Origin: Flavobacterium tagetis
Lineage (GTDB): Bacteria > Bacteroidota > Bacteroidia > Flavobacteriales > Flavobacteriaceae
NCBI RefSeq assembly: GCF_016735615.1
Contig: NZ_JAERSF010000002.1
Span: forward strand, 1-64,000
Reading direction: 5' to 3'
Length of the DNA: 64,000 nt
The position numbers were made by a program, and so were the translations under genes. The notes under the pieces are model-generated. The model had not been told where the DNA came from, searched no databases, and was given only the letters and a program-made list of their open reading frames with translations. Positions 34,197 through 43,300 of this stretch are shown piece after piece; positions within the stretch are counted from its first letter, which is position 1, and each line of letters starts with the position of its first letter.

Positions 34197-36104
34197 ATGA
34201 AAAAATTAATACTAGCATTTTTAATAACAGTTAGCATAAACGCGCAAATAAAACTTCCGCGATTAATAAGTGACGGAATGATTTTACAGCGCGATACAAA
34301 AGTCAATATCTGGGGTTGGGCATCGCCAAATGAAAAAATCGAGCTTGATTTTAATCGTAAATCATACAAAACCACAACAGCCCAAGACGGAAAATGGTCG
34401 ATTCAGCTTCCATCCCAAAAAGCAGGCGGTCCTTACGAAATGACTTTAAAGGCATCCAACACAATTGTATTAAAAAACATTCTTTTCGGTGACGTTTGGC
34501 TGTGTTCTGGTCAATCGAATATGGAATTGCCGATGGATCGCCTAAAAGACAAATACAAAGAAGAAATTGCAAAATCTGCCAATACTAATATTCGTCAGTT
34601 TTTAGTTCCCGATGAATATTATTTCGCGAAAGAAAGAAACGATTTTTCATCTGGTTCTTGGGTTGAAGTAAACCCTGTAAATGTTTTACAGTTTACAGGC
34701 GTTGGTTATTTTTTTGCTTTAGAAATATACAAAAAGTATAAAATCCCAATCGGATTAATCAACAGCGCTTTAGGCGGTTCTCCAGCAGAATCTTGGATTA
34801 ACGAAGAAGGAATTAAAAAGTTTCCAGAATATTATGAGGAATATTTAAAATTTAAAGACGGAAAACTTGAAAAACAAATCGACGAAAATGACCGAAAAAT
34901 TAGTTCAAACTGGTATAAAAAACTGAATGAAACCGATCTTGGACTGAAAGAGAAATGGAGAAATTCTGTTGAAACTTCTGATTGGGCAGCAATGAACGTT
35001 CCAGGCTATTGGGCCGATGGAGAATTTGGAAAAACAAACGGCTCAGTTTGGTTTAAAAAAGGTTTTGTTCTGGAAAAAGTAAAAGAAAATCAGGCAAAAT
35101 TGATTTTAGGACGAATTGTAGATGCTGACTCAGTTTTTGTAAACGGACATTTCATAGGAACAACTTCATATCAATATCCACCAAGAATTTATTCTTTTAA
35201 TGCTAATGTTTTAAAAGAAGGAAAAAACGAAATTACGATTCGTGTAATCAATAATTCTGGAAGAGGAGGTTTTGTAACCGATAAACCGTACGAACTTATT
35301 ATTGGCGATAATACAATTGACTTAAAAGGAAATTGGAAATACAAATTAGGTTCAAAAATGGAACCGCTTCCAGGACAGACTTTCGTGCGCTGGAAACCAG
35401 TCGGACTTTACAATGCCATGATTGCACCACTAAAAGATTATCCAATAAAAGGGGTTTTATGGTATCAGGGCGAAGCCAATACTAGAAAACCATTGGAATA
35501 TGGACCTTTAATGCAAACCTTAATTTCTAATTGGCGTGCGCAATGGAAACAGGAAAAATTGCCATTTTTATTGGTACAGCTGCCTAATTTTATGGAACCC
35601 AAAACAGAACCAACAGAAAGTAATTGGGCAGCTTTAAGACAGCAGCAACTAAATACGCTGAAAGTTCCAAATACAGGTTTGGCGATAACAATAGATTTGG
35701 GCGAATGGAATGATATTCATCCTTTAGACAAATATGATGTTGGAAAAAGATTAGCGTTGCAAGCAAGAAAATTGGTTTACGGAGAGAAAAACTTAACTGC
35801 TTCTGGTCCGATTTTTCAATCGATGAAACAAAATGGAAATAAACTGATTTTAAGCTTTTCAGATATGGGTACAGGATTGCAAAGCAAAAACGGAAATGAG
35901 TTAAAAGAATTTGCCATTGCAGGAACAGATGGAAAGTTTGTTTGGGCAAAAGCAATTATCGAAGGCGATAAAATCGTAGTTTGGAATGATACCGTTTTAA
36001 ATCCTGTAAAAGTGCGTTATGCTTGGGCAGATAATCCTTCTGAAGCCAATTTATACAATAAAGAAGACTTGCCAGCTTCACCTTTTGAAGCAGAGTTGAA
36101 ATAA
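34197..36104 (+). CDS. Exported SGNH/SASA-type carbohydrate esterase
   Basis: This 635-residue protein has a signal peptide (about 1-17, ending INAQ). It belongs to the sialate O-acetylesterase (SASA) group. The nucleophile region is LCSGQSNMELPM, with S107 in GQSN; block III-like VLWYQGEAN and the Asp-His pair in NDIHPLDKYDVGKRLA follow. A beta-sandwich resembling GH2 sugar-binding domains (about 260-385; GSVWFKKGFVL, DADSVFVNGHFIGTTSY) is inserted between the halves of the esterase domain. In this locus it most likely removes acetyl groups from xylan oligosaccharides in the periplasm. Activity on sialate is unlikely here. Confidence 0.88.
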   Translation: MKKLILAFLITVSINAQIKLPRLISDGMILQRDTKVNIWGWASPNEKIELDFNRKSYKTTTAQDGKWSIQLPSQKAGGPYEMTLKASNTIVLKNILFGDVWLCSGQSNMELPMDRLKDKYKEEIAKSANTNIRQFLVPDEYYFAKERNDFSSGSWVEVNPVNVLQFTGVGYFFALEIYKKYKIPIGLINSALGGSPAESWINEEGIKKFPEYYEEYLKFKDGKLEKQIDENDRKISSNWYKKLNETDLGLKEKWRNSVETSDWAAMNVPGYWADGEFGKTNGSVWFKKGFVLEKVKENQAKLILGRIVDADSVFVNGHFIGTTSYQYPPRIYSFNANVLKEGKNEITIRVINNSGRGGFVTDKPYELIIGDNTIDLKGNWKYKLGSKMEPLPGQTFVRWKPVGLYNAMIAPLKDYPIKGVLWYQGEANTRKPLEYGPLMQTLISNWRAQWKQEKLPFLLVQLPNFMEPKTEPTESNWAALRQQQLNTLKVPNTGLAITIDLGEWNDIHPLDKYDVGKRLALQARKLVYGEKNLTASGPIFQSMKQNGNKLILSFSDMGTGLQSKNGNELKEFAIAGTDGKFVWAKAIIEGDKIVVWNDTVLNPVKVRYAWADNPSEANLYNKEDLPASPFEAELK

Positions 36105-36119
36105 ATTTTTAATAATGAC

Positions 36120-36152
36120 AACTTTGTCAAAGTTTTAAACTTTGACAAAGTT
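36120..36152. repeat. Dispersed 33-nt palindrome, copy 2
   Basis: Identical to the elements at 22513-22545 and 50785-50817 (AACTTTGTCAAAGTT mirrored around TTA). It lies 16 bp after the esterase stop codon, between convergent genes, where it could act as a bidirectional terminator. Confidence 0.9.
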
Positions 36153-36176
36153 TGCTACAAACAATTTTTAGGCAAA

Positions 36177-36329
36177 ATTCCGGAGGAATGAAATATTTGT
36201 AGATCATTTGATACATGGTTAGCAAAAGCTCCAGAGGAGCGACATAATTCTAAAATTAATATTTCACCCCGCTGGGGCTCTTTTGAAATGGGAATAATTG
36301 TTTCTATAAATATGCCGTCCCGCTGGGAC
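36177..36329. repeat. Array of four mini-hairpins
   Basis: Four short stems with 3-nt loops stand in a row: ATTCC-GGA-GGAAT (36177-36189), GCTCC-AGA-GGAGC (36228-36240), CCCC-GCT-GGGG (36267-36277) and GTCCC-GCT-GGGAC (36317-36329). They fill the space between the convergent esterase and LysR genes. I recall similar strings between genes in other Flavobacterium genomes, but no function is known to me. Confidence 0.7.
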
Positions 36330-36356
36330 TTGTTTTAAAAATCCGATATTTAAAAA

Positions 36357-37232
36357 CTATTTCAAATTTTCTACGAGCATTTTCAAAAAAGCCTTAACTG
36401 CTTTTTTCTCATATACTTCTTTCAAAGAAATCAGCATTGCAGTTCGGGTCATATTTTCTCCTTTTATTGGTATGGCGTACAAATCTTTTTCGTCTTCAAT
36501 TGTAGTTTTAGTTAAGATCGTGTGCCATTTTCCCGTTTTAATTAATTCAAGCAATGTTGGAATGTCATTTATTTCGATCGTAACATTCGGATGTAAATTG
36601 TTTTTTTCAAAGGCCTTGCTAATAAATTGAGTGGTGCTAAAACCGCCAGCAGGCATGGCAAGAGGCAACGTACTAATTTCTTCTAGAGAAATGGTCTTTT
36701 TATTTTTTAAAGAAGTTTCAGAAGACGTAACCAGAGCCATTGGCGAAGTAAACAATTCTAGATACTTAAAATGTGCTTCAGAAGCAATTTCTTCAAAAGT
36801 TAAAATAACATCAAGCTGAAAATGATTTAGTTTTTGAATGAGTTCCTGCGAAGTTCCAAAGATAATTTCGAATTGAATTTTAGGATATTCGGAACTAAAC
36901 AAAATTAAAGCTTTTGTAACGACATGTCGCAAAGCGTAGGTAACGCCAATGGCAATTTTTCCAGTTTCGAGTTTGTTTAAATCTTTTAATAATTGAAGTC
37001 CGTCAGAAGCTTTGTTGACCGATTGCTGAGCGTAAACAGAAAATAATTCTCCAGCTTCTGTCAATGTAATTCGTTTTCCAATTCGGTTAAAAAGCGGAAC
37101 TTGAAGCTCGTCTTCCAATTGTTTAATTTGTTGCGATAAAGTACTCTGACTGATATAAAGCGCAGAAGCTGCTTCGGTAAAATTCAGTAATTCTTTTGCT
37201 TTGAGAAAATATTTAAGCTGACGAAGTTCCAT
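36357..37232 (-). CDS. LysR-family transcriptional regulator
   Basis: This 291-residue LysR regulator has an N-terminal winged helix (1-60: MELRQLKYFLKAKELLNFTEAASALYISQSTLSQQIKQLE) and a substrate-binding domain (about 88-290). It is divergent from the metallo-beta-lactamase-fold gene with about 100 bp between the start codons, the usual arrangement for a LysR regulator and its target. A dyad TCGAT-N7-ATCGA at 37249-37265 is a likely binding site. The inducer is unknown. Confidence 0.92.
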   Translation of the reverse strand: MELRQLKYFLKAKELLNFTEAASALYISQSTLSQQIKQLEDELQVPLFNRIGKRITLTEAGELFSVYAQQSVNKASDGLQLLKDLNKLETGKIAIGVTYALRHVVTKALILFSSEYPKIQFEIIFGTSQELIQKLNHFQLDVILTFEEIASEAHFKYLELFTSPMALVTSSETSLKNKKTISLEEISTLPLAMPAGGFSTTQFISKAFEKNNLHPNVTIEINDIPTLLELIKTGKWHTILTKTTIEDEKDLYAIPIKGENMTRTAMLISLKEVYEKKAVKAFLKMLVENLK

Positions 37233-37248
37233 TTCTAAATCGGTTTTG

Positions 37249-37265
37249 TCGATTGATTATATCGA
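37249..37265. promoter_or_regulatory. Candidate LysR-binding dyad
   Basis: TCGAT (37249-37253), 7 nt, ATCGA (37261-37265) is a perfect interrupted palindrome 16 bp before the LysR start codon, and it contains a T-N11-A pattern typical of LysR boxes. It lies in the gap shared with the divergent hydrolase gene. Confidence 0.55.
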
Positions 37266-37335
37266 AAAATAAGGTTTTACAAATATAGAAATTCTTAAGA
37301 ACTTTGTCGTGTTGCAAAATCAAAGCAAAAACAAG

Positions 37336-38085
37336 ATGGAAATTATAGCTTTACAAGAAGGAAATTACGTTGCCAATTCTCAAAAAGAATTTCAGCTTTT
37401 AACAAATGAATTAACCGCTCCAGGTTTAAAAATGGCAATTCAGCCCTTTGTTATTATTACAGATAATGACGTTATTTTGTTAGACTTTGGATTAGGATTT
37501 GTCAATAATGGAGTTCCGTTTATTTATGAAATTCTGAGAAAAAACAATATCGAACCTCAACAGATAACCAAAGTTTTGGTTTCGCATCTTCATAAAGATC
37601 ACATTGAAGGAATCGGTTATTTTGAAAACGGAAATCTGGTTCAGAATTTTCCAAATGCAACGATTTATATTCAAAAACGCGAAATAGATTTTGCTTTAGA
37701 ACAAATCAATAATCCGTCTTATGTTCCTGAAATATTGAATCAGCTCGAAAAACTTCCAAATGTGGAATTATTGCATGCTGACAGCGGACAAATTACAGAC
37801 GAAATTTTCTATGAAGTTTCGGCTGGACATACCCAATTTCATCAAGTTTTCTGGATTAAAGCCGATGATGAAATTGTCTTTTACGGTGCAGACGATTTGC
37901 CTCAAAAAATATATTGGTCTATGCATGTTGCGTACAAAACCGACTTTGACGGAAAACGTGCTAGGGAATCTCGCAAAAAATGGGAACAGCAGGCAAAAGA
38001 TGAAAATTGGAAAGTGCTTTTTTATCACGATATGAAAACACCAGTTGTAGCGTTTTTTGAAGAGGAAATGAAATACGTATCGTAA
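37336..38085 (+). CDS. Metallo-beta-lactamase-fold hydrolase
   Basis: This protein of about 249 residues from the ATG at 37336 has no signal peptide; a GTG-initiated form 27 bp upstream is less likely. The zinc-binding motif HLHKDH (H84, H86, D88, H89) is followed by a conserved H in SAGHT, an Asp in YGADDL and a final His in FYHDMK. This set is like that of AHL-lactonase-type or related MBL hydrolases. It is divergent from the LysR gene and is probably controlled by it. Possible roles include lactone hydrolysis; the substrate cannot be determined from sequence. Confidence 0.88.
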   Translation: MEIIALQEGNYVANSQKEFQLLTNELTAPGLKMAIQPFVIITDNDVILLDFGLGFVNNGVPFIYEILRKNNIEPQQITKVLVSHLHKDHIEGIGYFENGNLVQNFPNATIYIQKREIDFALEQINNPSYVPEILNQLEKLPNVELLHADSGQITDEIFYEVSAGHTQFHQVFWIKADDEIVFYGADDLPQKIYWSMHVAYKTDFDGKRARESRKKWEQQAKDENWKVLFYHDMKTPVVAFFEEEMKYVS

Positions 38086-38128
38086 ATGAAGTTTTAAAAT
38101 CAATTACAGCTTTAAAACAATAAAAAGA

Positions 38129-38165
38129 AAATTCAGATTAAATTATTTAGTCTGAATTTTTTTTT
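38129..38165. terminator. Terminator overlapping the 3' end of the sigma factor gene
   Basis: AAATTCAGA (38129-38137) pairs with TCTGAATTT (38151-38159), followed by TTTTTT on the plus strand. It terminates the hydrolase gene and at the same time encodes the last residues of the sigma factor on the minus strand. An A/T tract on the other side makes it plausibly bidirectional. Confidence 0.8.
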
Positions 38166-38744
38166 AGCCGAAAACAAAAGAAACAAAACGCTTCTCACTT
38201 TTTCTTCAAGTGAAGTTCTTAAAATAGAAAAAGCTTTTGTAATCTGTGCTTCAACAGTTTTTATAGAAACGTCAAGGTGTTCTGCAATTTCGATATTCGT
38301 TAAACCTTCTTTTTTACTCAAAATAAAAACTTCTTTACATTTTGGTGGAAGGTTCTGAATTTCTTTATTCACAGCATTCAAAACCCTTTGAAAAGCTTCT
38401 GAATCTTCTTCCTGAACAATTCCGTTCAAAGCATCGTAGTATGATTTTTCAAGAGAAAACAAAGACTGGTTTTTTCGATATAAATCGATAAATTCATTGT
38501 AAGTCAATTTATAAAGAAAGCTTTTTAGAGAATGATCTGCTTTTAATCTCGTTCGCTGTTCCCAGACTTTAATAAAAACATTTTGGACAATATCCTCTGC
38601 GCTGTAAACATTCTTAACCAGACTGTTAGCATAGACACAAAGTTTATGATGATAGTTGTCGATTAGGTACGTATAAGCGGTTTCATCTCCATTTCTTAGA
38701 GACTCAATTAGTGTAGTATTATCGCTGTAATCCTCAATCTTCAT
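38133..38744 (-). CDS. ECF RNA polymerase sigma factor (FecI-like)
   Basis: This 203-residue sigma-70 family ECF factor has a region 2 (about 25-95; AYTYLIDNYHHKLCVYA, SAEDIVQNVFIKVWEQR) and a region 4 (about 135-190; LPPKCKEVFILSKKEGLTNIEIAEHLDVSIKTVEAQ). It is divergent from the FecR-type anti-sigma gene, and the STN-containing SusC gene follows. By the known FecI/FecR/FecA scheme, substrate binding to the transporter would signal through FecR to free this factor, which then transcribes the susCD operon. Its last codons overlap a terminator hairpin. Confidence 0.93.
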   Translation of the reverse strand: MKIEDYSDNTTLIESLRNGDETAYTYLIDNYHHKLCVYANSLVKNVYSAEDIVQNVFIKVWEQRTRLKADHSLKSFLYKLTYNEFIDLYRKNQSLFSLEKSYYDALNGIVQEEDSEAFQRVLNAVNKEIQNLPPKCKEVFILSKKEGLTNIEIAEHLDVSIKTVEAQITKAFSILRTSLEEKVRSVLFLLFSAKKKFRLNNLI

Positions 38745-39023
38745 AAAAACAAATATATAAATTAATAGTTTTTTAGGTTAAAAAGTGAACTGAATTTGCC
38801 TAAAACAATCTCTTTTTTGCTTTTCTATTCGAAATTTATTACAAATAAAAAAGGATAAAAATGCAAATATAAATCTTTTGTTTTATAATTTCTACCAAAT
38901 TAGTAGGGTTTTATTGAAAGAAAAGACTTGTGAAAAATAAAAAATTCATCAAAATGAAAAAAACTTTATCAAATTGTTAGGGTTTTGTTTTTTGGCTTCG
39001 TAATAATATTAAAAACGGCTAAA

Positions 39024-40172
39024 ATGACAGTAAAAAAGTCAGAACGACTAATTGTTAAATTTATCACAAATCAGGCTTCTCAAGAAGAAATTGAGCAGCT
39101 TACGGAGTGGTTAAAAGAAGAAGAGAATCAAATTGTATTTAAGGATTTTATAAAAACCAATTATGCAATTGATTCGGCTTTGAACACTTTTGATTCTACT
39201 GAGGTTAGAAAACAGCTTTCAGTTAGAATAGCGAAAGAAAATAATGTTTTCTATAAAAGAAGATTTTCGTCTTATTATAAATACGCAGCGATTTTGATTG
39301 TGGCTTTGGGAGGTTTTTATTTCTATAAAAATTCAAACAATTCTCATTCGAAACAAAATGTTATTATTCCGAGAGAAGATGAAATTGTCTTACAGCTCGG
39401 AAACGAATCGCAGAATCTTAACGCAAATGATGCCAGAAACATAACCGATAAATACGGAAATGTAATTGGAAGACAGGAAAAAGGGAAATTGGTTTATACA
39501 AAAGCGTATTCTGAAGGTGCCCTGGTTTACAATACCATTAAGATTCCGTATGGGAAAAAGTTTGAAGTGCAATTGTCAGACGGAACGCTTGTGCATTTAA
39601 ATGCAGGAACCTCATTGAGATATCCGGTACAGTTTGGTAAAAATCAGAATCGTCAAGTTTACCTTTTAGGAGAAGCTTTTTTTGAAGTGGAAAAAGACAA
39701 AGAACATCCGTTTAACGTGAATACACAAAATATAAATGTTGAGGTTCTAGGAACCAAGTTTGATGTAGATACTTATAGTGAAAACAGTAATTCTGATGTT
39801 GTTTTGGTCGAAGGAAAAGTGTCTTTGTATAAAGGTCAAAAAACAAAAGAAAACCAAGTGTATTTGAAACCAGGGGAAAAAGGTTCAAGTGAAAAAGGGC
39901 AATCTAAAATTACAACAGAACAAGTAAATACAGAATATTATACGGCTTGGGTACAAGGAAGTTTAGTCTTTAAAAATGCTTCGTTTGATGAGATTATTAA
40001 AAAGCTAGAACGTCGTTACAATGTCACTTTCATTAACAGAAATAAAACACTTGGAAGAGAAATTTTCAACGCTCGTTTTGATAACGAACCAATTGAAGTA
40101 GTGCTCAAATATTTCAGTGACAGTTATGCTATTGATTACGATATTGATAGAGACAAGATTACAATAAAGTAA
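39024..40172 (+). CDS. FecR-type anti-sigma factor
   Basis: This is a protein of about 382 residues from the ATG at 39024; a TTG 39 bp upstream is rejected. The N-terminal cytoplasmic part (about 1-80) binds sigma in this family. One transmembrane helix (about 84-104; YAAILIVALGGFYFY) comes next. The periplasmic FecR domain (about 175-275; PYGKKFEVQLSDGTLVHLNAGTSLRYP, GEAFFEVEKDKEHPF) and a C-terminal STN-like domain (about 310-380; SFDEIIKKLERRYNVTF) follow. It should relay the state of the adjacent SusC to the ECF sigma factor. Confidence 0.94.
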   Translation: MTVKKSERLIVKFITNQASQEEIEQLTEWLKEEENQIVFKDFIKTNYAIDSALNTFDSTEVRKQLSVRIAKENNVFYKRRFSSYYKYAAILIVALGGFYFYKNSNNSHSKQNVIIPREDEIVLQLGNESQNLNANDARNITDKYGNVIGRQEKGKLVYTKAYSEGALVYNTIKIPYGKKFEVQLSDGTLVHLNAGTSLRYPVQFGKNQNRQVYLLGEAFFEVEKDKEHPFNVNTQNINVEVLGTKFDVDTYSENSNSDVVLVEGKVSLYKGQKTKENQVYLKPGEKGSSEKGQSKITTEQVNTEYYTAWVQGSLVFKNASFDEIIKKLERRYNVTFINRNKTLGREIFNARFDNEPIEVVLKYFSDSYAIDYDIDRDKITIK

Positions 40173-40256
40173 ATTATCAATTAACAATTCATAATTAACA
40201 ATTAAAAAAGCGCCTATGTAACAAAAATCCAAAACAAAAAGGATCGTTATAAAAAA

Positions 40257-40284
40257 ACCGGAAAATGCGCCAACATTTCCCGGT
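40257..40284 (+). promoter_or_regulatory. Leader hairpin before the STN-SusC gene
   Basis: ACCGGAAAATG (40257-40267) pairs with CATTTCCCGGT (40274-40284) with a single mismatch, about 55 bp before the start codon. No T-run follows. The 40173-40206 stretch upstream carries two copies of AATTAACAATT. It may be an mRNA 5' structure; the ECF-type promoter was not identified with confidence. Confidence 0.5.
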
Positions 40285-40339
40285 AGAGTATATGCGGTCA
40301 GTTAATTAACCAACCAACATTAAAAAACATTTTAAAAGT

Positions 40340-43300
40340 ATGAAAAAACTCTTGAACAGAATCAGGTTTGATAAGCCTTTTTTGAAATTTGATTTGAAAA
40401 TGAAATTGACCACATTATTTCTGCTAACTGCCTTAACAGTAATGCACGCCGGAACCACTTATTCTCAAAAAAACAAGATTTCTTTTAATGCCAGCAACAT
40501 GACCGTTGCTAAAGTGATTGAAAGGCTTGAATATACTACAGATTACAGATTTGTCTATAATGTGAGATCTGTAGATTTAAACAGAGTAATCGACGTGAAT
40601 GCATACGAGACTTCAATCGAAGTTATTTTAAACAAAATTTTTAATAATACCAGTACAGATTTTAAAGTGTCAGGAAACCACATTATTCTGACACCGAAAA
40701 AAGTCTCTGCCGAAGAACCAGTTAAAGCAAAAAAAGAAGTTGCTGATTTTATTGTAAAAGGCCGCGTTACTGATGAAAAAGGAATGCCTTTGGTAGGAGC
40801 AGCAGTTGCTGATAACGGTTCTGGAAGAGGCGTAAATACCGATTTTAATGGTGAATATCAGATTATTGCGGTAAGTAGCGAAACGACTTTGGCTTATTCT
40901 TATTTAGGATACGTAAGACAGGAAATAAAAGTTGAAGGAAGAAGCGTTATCAATGTTGTTCTAAAAGAAGAGGTTCTTCAACTTGAAGGACTAGTTTTGA
41001 AGACTGGTTATCAGGATATATCTGCAGAAAAAGCAACGGGATCTTTCTCAAGTTTAAAAGCAAAGGATTTTCAAGAACAACGTTTAAGCAGTTTAGATAA
41101 AATTTTAGAAGGACGTGTTGTTGGATATCAGGATGGAAGAATTCGCGGGACAACTTCAATGAGAGGAGTAACGGCACCGTTATATGTTATTGATGGTTTT
41201 CCTGTTGAAAATACAAGATTAACTCCTTACGCATCTATAGAAGAAAATCTTCCTAGTTTAAACTTAGAAGATATTGAAACGATTACAGTTTTAAAAGATG
41301 CCGCGGCTTCGTCTATTTACGGTGCTCGTGCTGCAAATGGAGTTGTGGTAATTACAACGAAAAAAGCAAAAGCAGGTAAAATGAATATTTCGTTTTCAAG
41401 TAATTTAACCGTTACACCTTACCGAAACTACACTGACAATCTTACTAGTTCTGCTGATATTATTGGTTTAGAAAGAGGATGGGCAGACGGAAATCCTAAT
41501 TTTAAGACTGCCAATGCAGCAACTTATGCACAGTCATTGCTAAATAATGCCGCATTTACGAGTTTAGGAATGCAGACGATTTTAAATGGTTATGCAGGAA
41601 ATATTTCTCAAACAGAAATGAATAATCGTTTGAATCAACTAGGTTCGCAAGGTTATAAATATTATGATGATGTAGCAAAATATGCAAAACGCGATCAGTA
41701 TTTTATGCAGCACAACCTTAGTTTAGGTAAAGCTAGCGAAAACAATGCTTTTAATGCGTCTATAACATATAAGGACAACCAACTAGAAGATATGTATTCT
41801 GAAAACCAATCGGTTGGAATTAATTTGAAAAATTCGACACAAATTAATAGCTGGCTGTCTTTAGATTTGGGAACTTATTTGAATTACGGAATAGGAGATA
41901 CTCAGTATTATAAGCCTATTAATCCAGCTGTTGTTTCAGATAATCCAGGTTTTAAATGGCAACCCTACAATCAATTGGTGAATAATGACGGAACTAATTT
42001 TGTTTCTACTGCTGCTTCTCGCTACAATAATTTTACGCTTAATTCTATGCAGGCTTATGGTCTTTACAACATGGATATTACGCCAATGGACGAGTTGGGA
42101 AGAAATCTTACTGAAAATAAAAGCTTCTTGAATAGAACCTTTGCGAAGTTTAATGTAAAATTCAGTAAAGCATTTACATACAATGCGATGTTCCAATACG
42201 AATTTGCATCAGATCGAGCAAGTCAGTTATTTGATAAAGACTCTTATTATGTAAGAAACAAAGTAAACGGAATGGTAACCATTGTAAATAATAAAGCAGT
42301 TTATAATTTACCTTATGGAGATATTGTAAAAGAAACGAATCAGTTTTCTAATGCTTATAATTTCCGTCAACAATTAAACTTCAACCAAGTTTTTGCTGAG
42401 AAACATGATTTTTCTGCTATAGCTGGTATGGAAATCCGCCATTCGAAACAAGAATATAATGATAACACACGTTATGGTTACGATTCGCAAGCTTTAACAT
42501 TTACTGCAATAAATCAAGCCGATTTATTAAAAGTATATGGCTCTGTTTTCAGCGGATATATGTCGATAAATGATTTTTCATTAGAAAAAGAATTGCAAAA
42601 CCGTTATGTTTCTCTTTACTCAACAGGAGGTTATACTTACGATAAAAGATATTCTCTTTCTGGTAGTATTCGTTGGGATCGTTCTAATCTTTGGGGAACA
42701 GATAGTAAATATCAAAACAAACCTATCTGGTCTGTAGGTGCGGGTTGGAATATTAACAATGAATCGTTTTTTGATGTTGATTGGGTTGATGCTCTTAAAC
42801 TGCGCGGTTCTTATGGTATTGCAGGAAATATTGCCAAAGATTCTGCGCCTTATTTAACAGCTTATTATTATGCTAATGCTAATGTTGGAGGAACTTATGG
42901 AAGTGTGGGGCAACGTCCAAATCCTGAATTGTCTTGGGAAAAAACAACAACAACCAATATTGGTTTTGATTTCTCTTTGTTTAAAAGCAGATTAAGCGGA
43001 ACGCTAGATTTATACAACAAAAAAGGTCAAGATTTGTTAGCTACTAGTCAAGGAATTCCAACAGAAGGATTTGGATATTCTTCTTACACACTTAATAATG
43101 GAGAAATGACCAACAGAGGTGTAGAAGCTACTTTAAGAGGAACGATTGTAAAAACGCCTTCTTTCTCTTGGGATGCAGCTGTTTTGTATGCCTATAATAA
43201 AAACAGAGTAGATTTTGTAAATGTAAAAGCTCCTGTTTACTATTTACAGTTAGATTATCCACAGGCTTATCCTAGAGTTGGAACAAGTTTTAACAGCATT

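Noticed and set aside
41806..41817. CCAATCGGTTGG inside the second susC gene resembles the LacI-type operator.
   Set aside because: The outer bases differ from all other copies, it lies deep inside the coding region of an unrelated ECF-controlled locus, and no promoter is near. Treated as chance.
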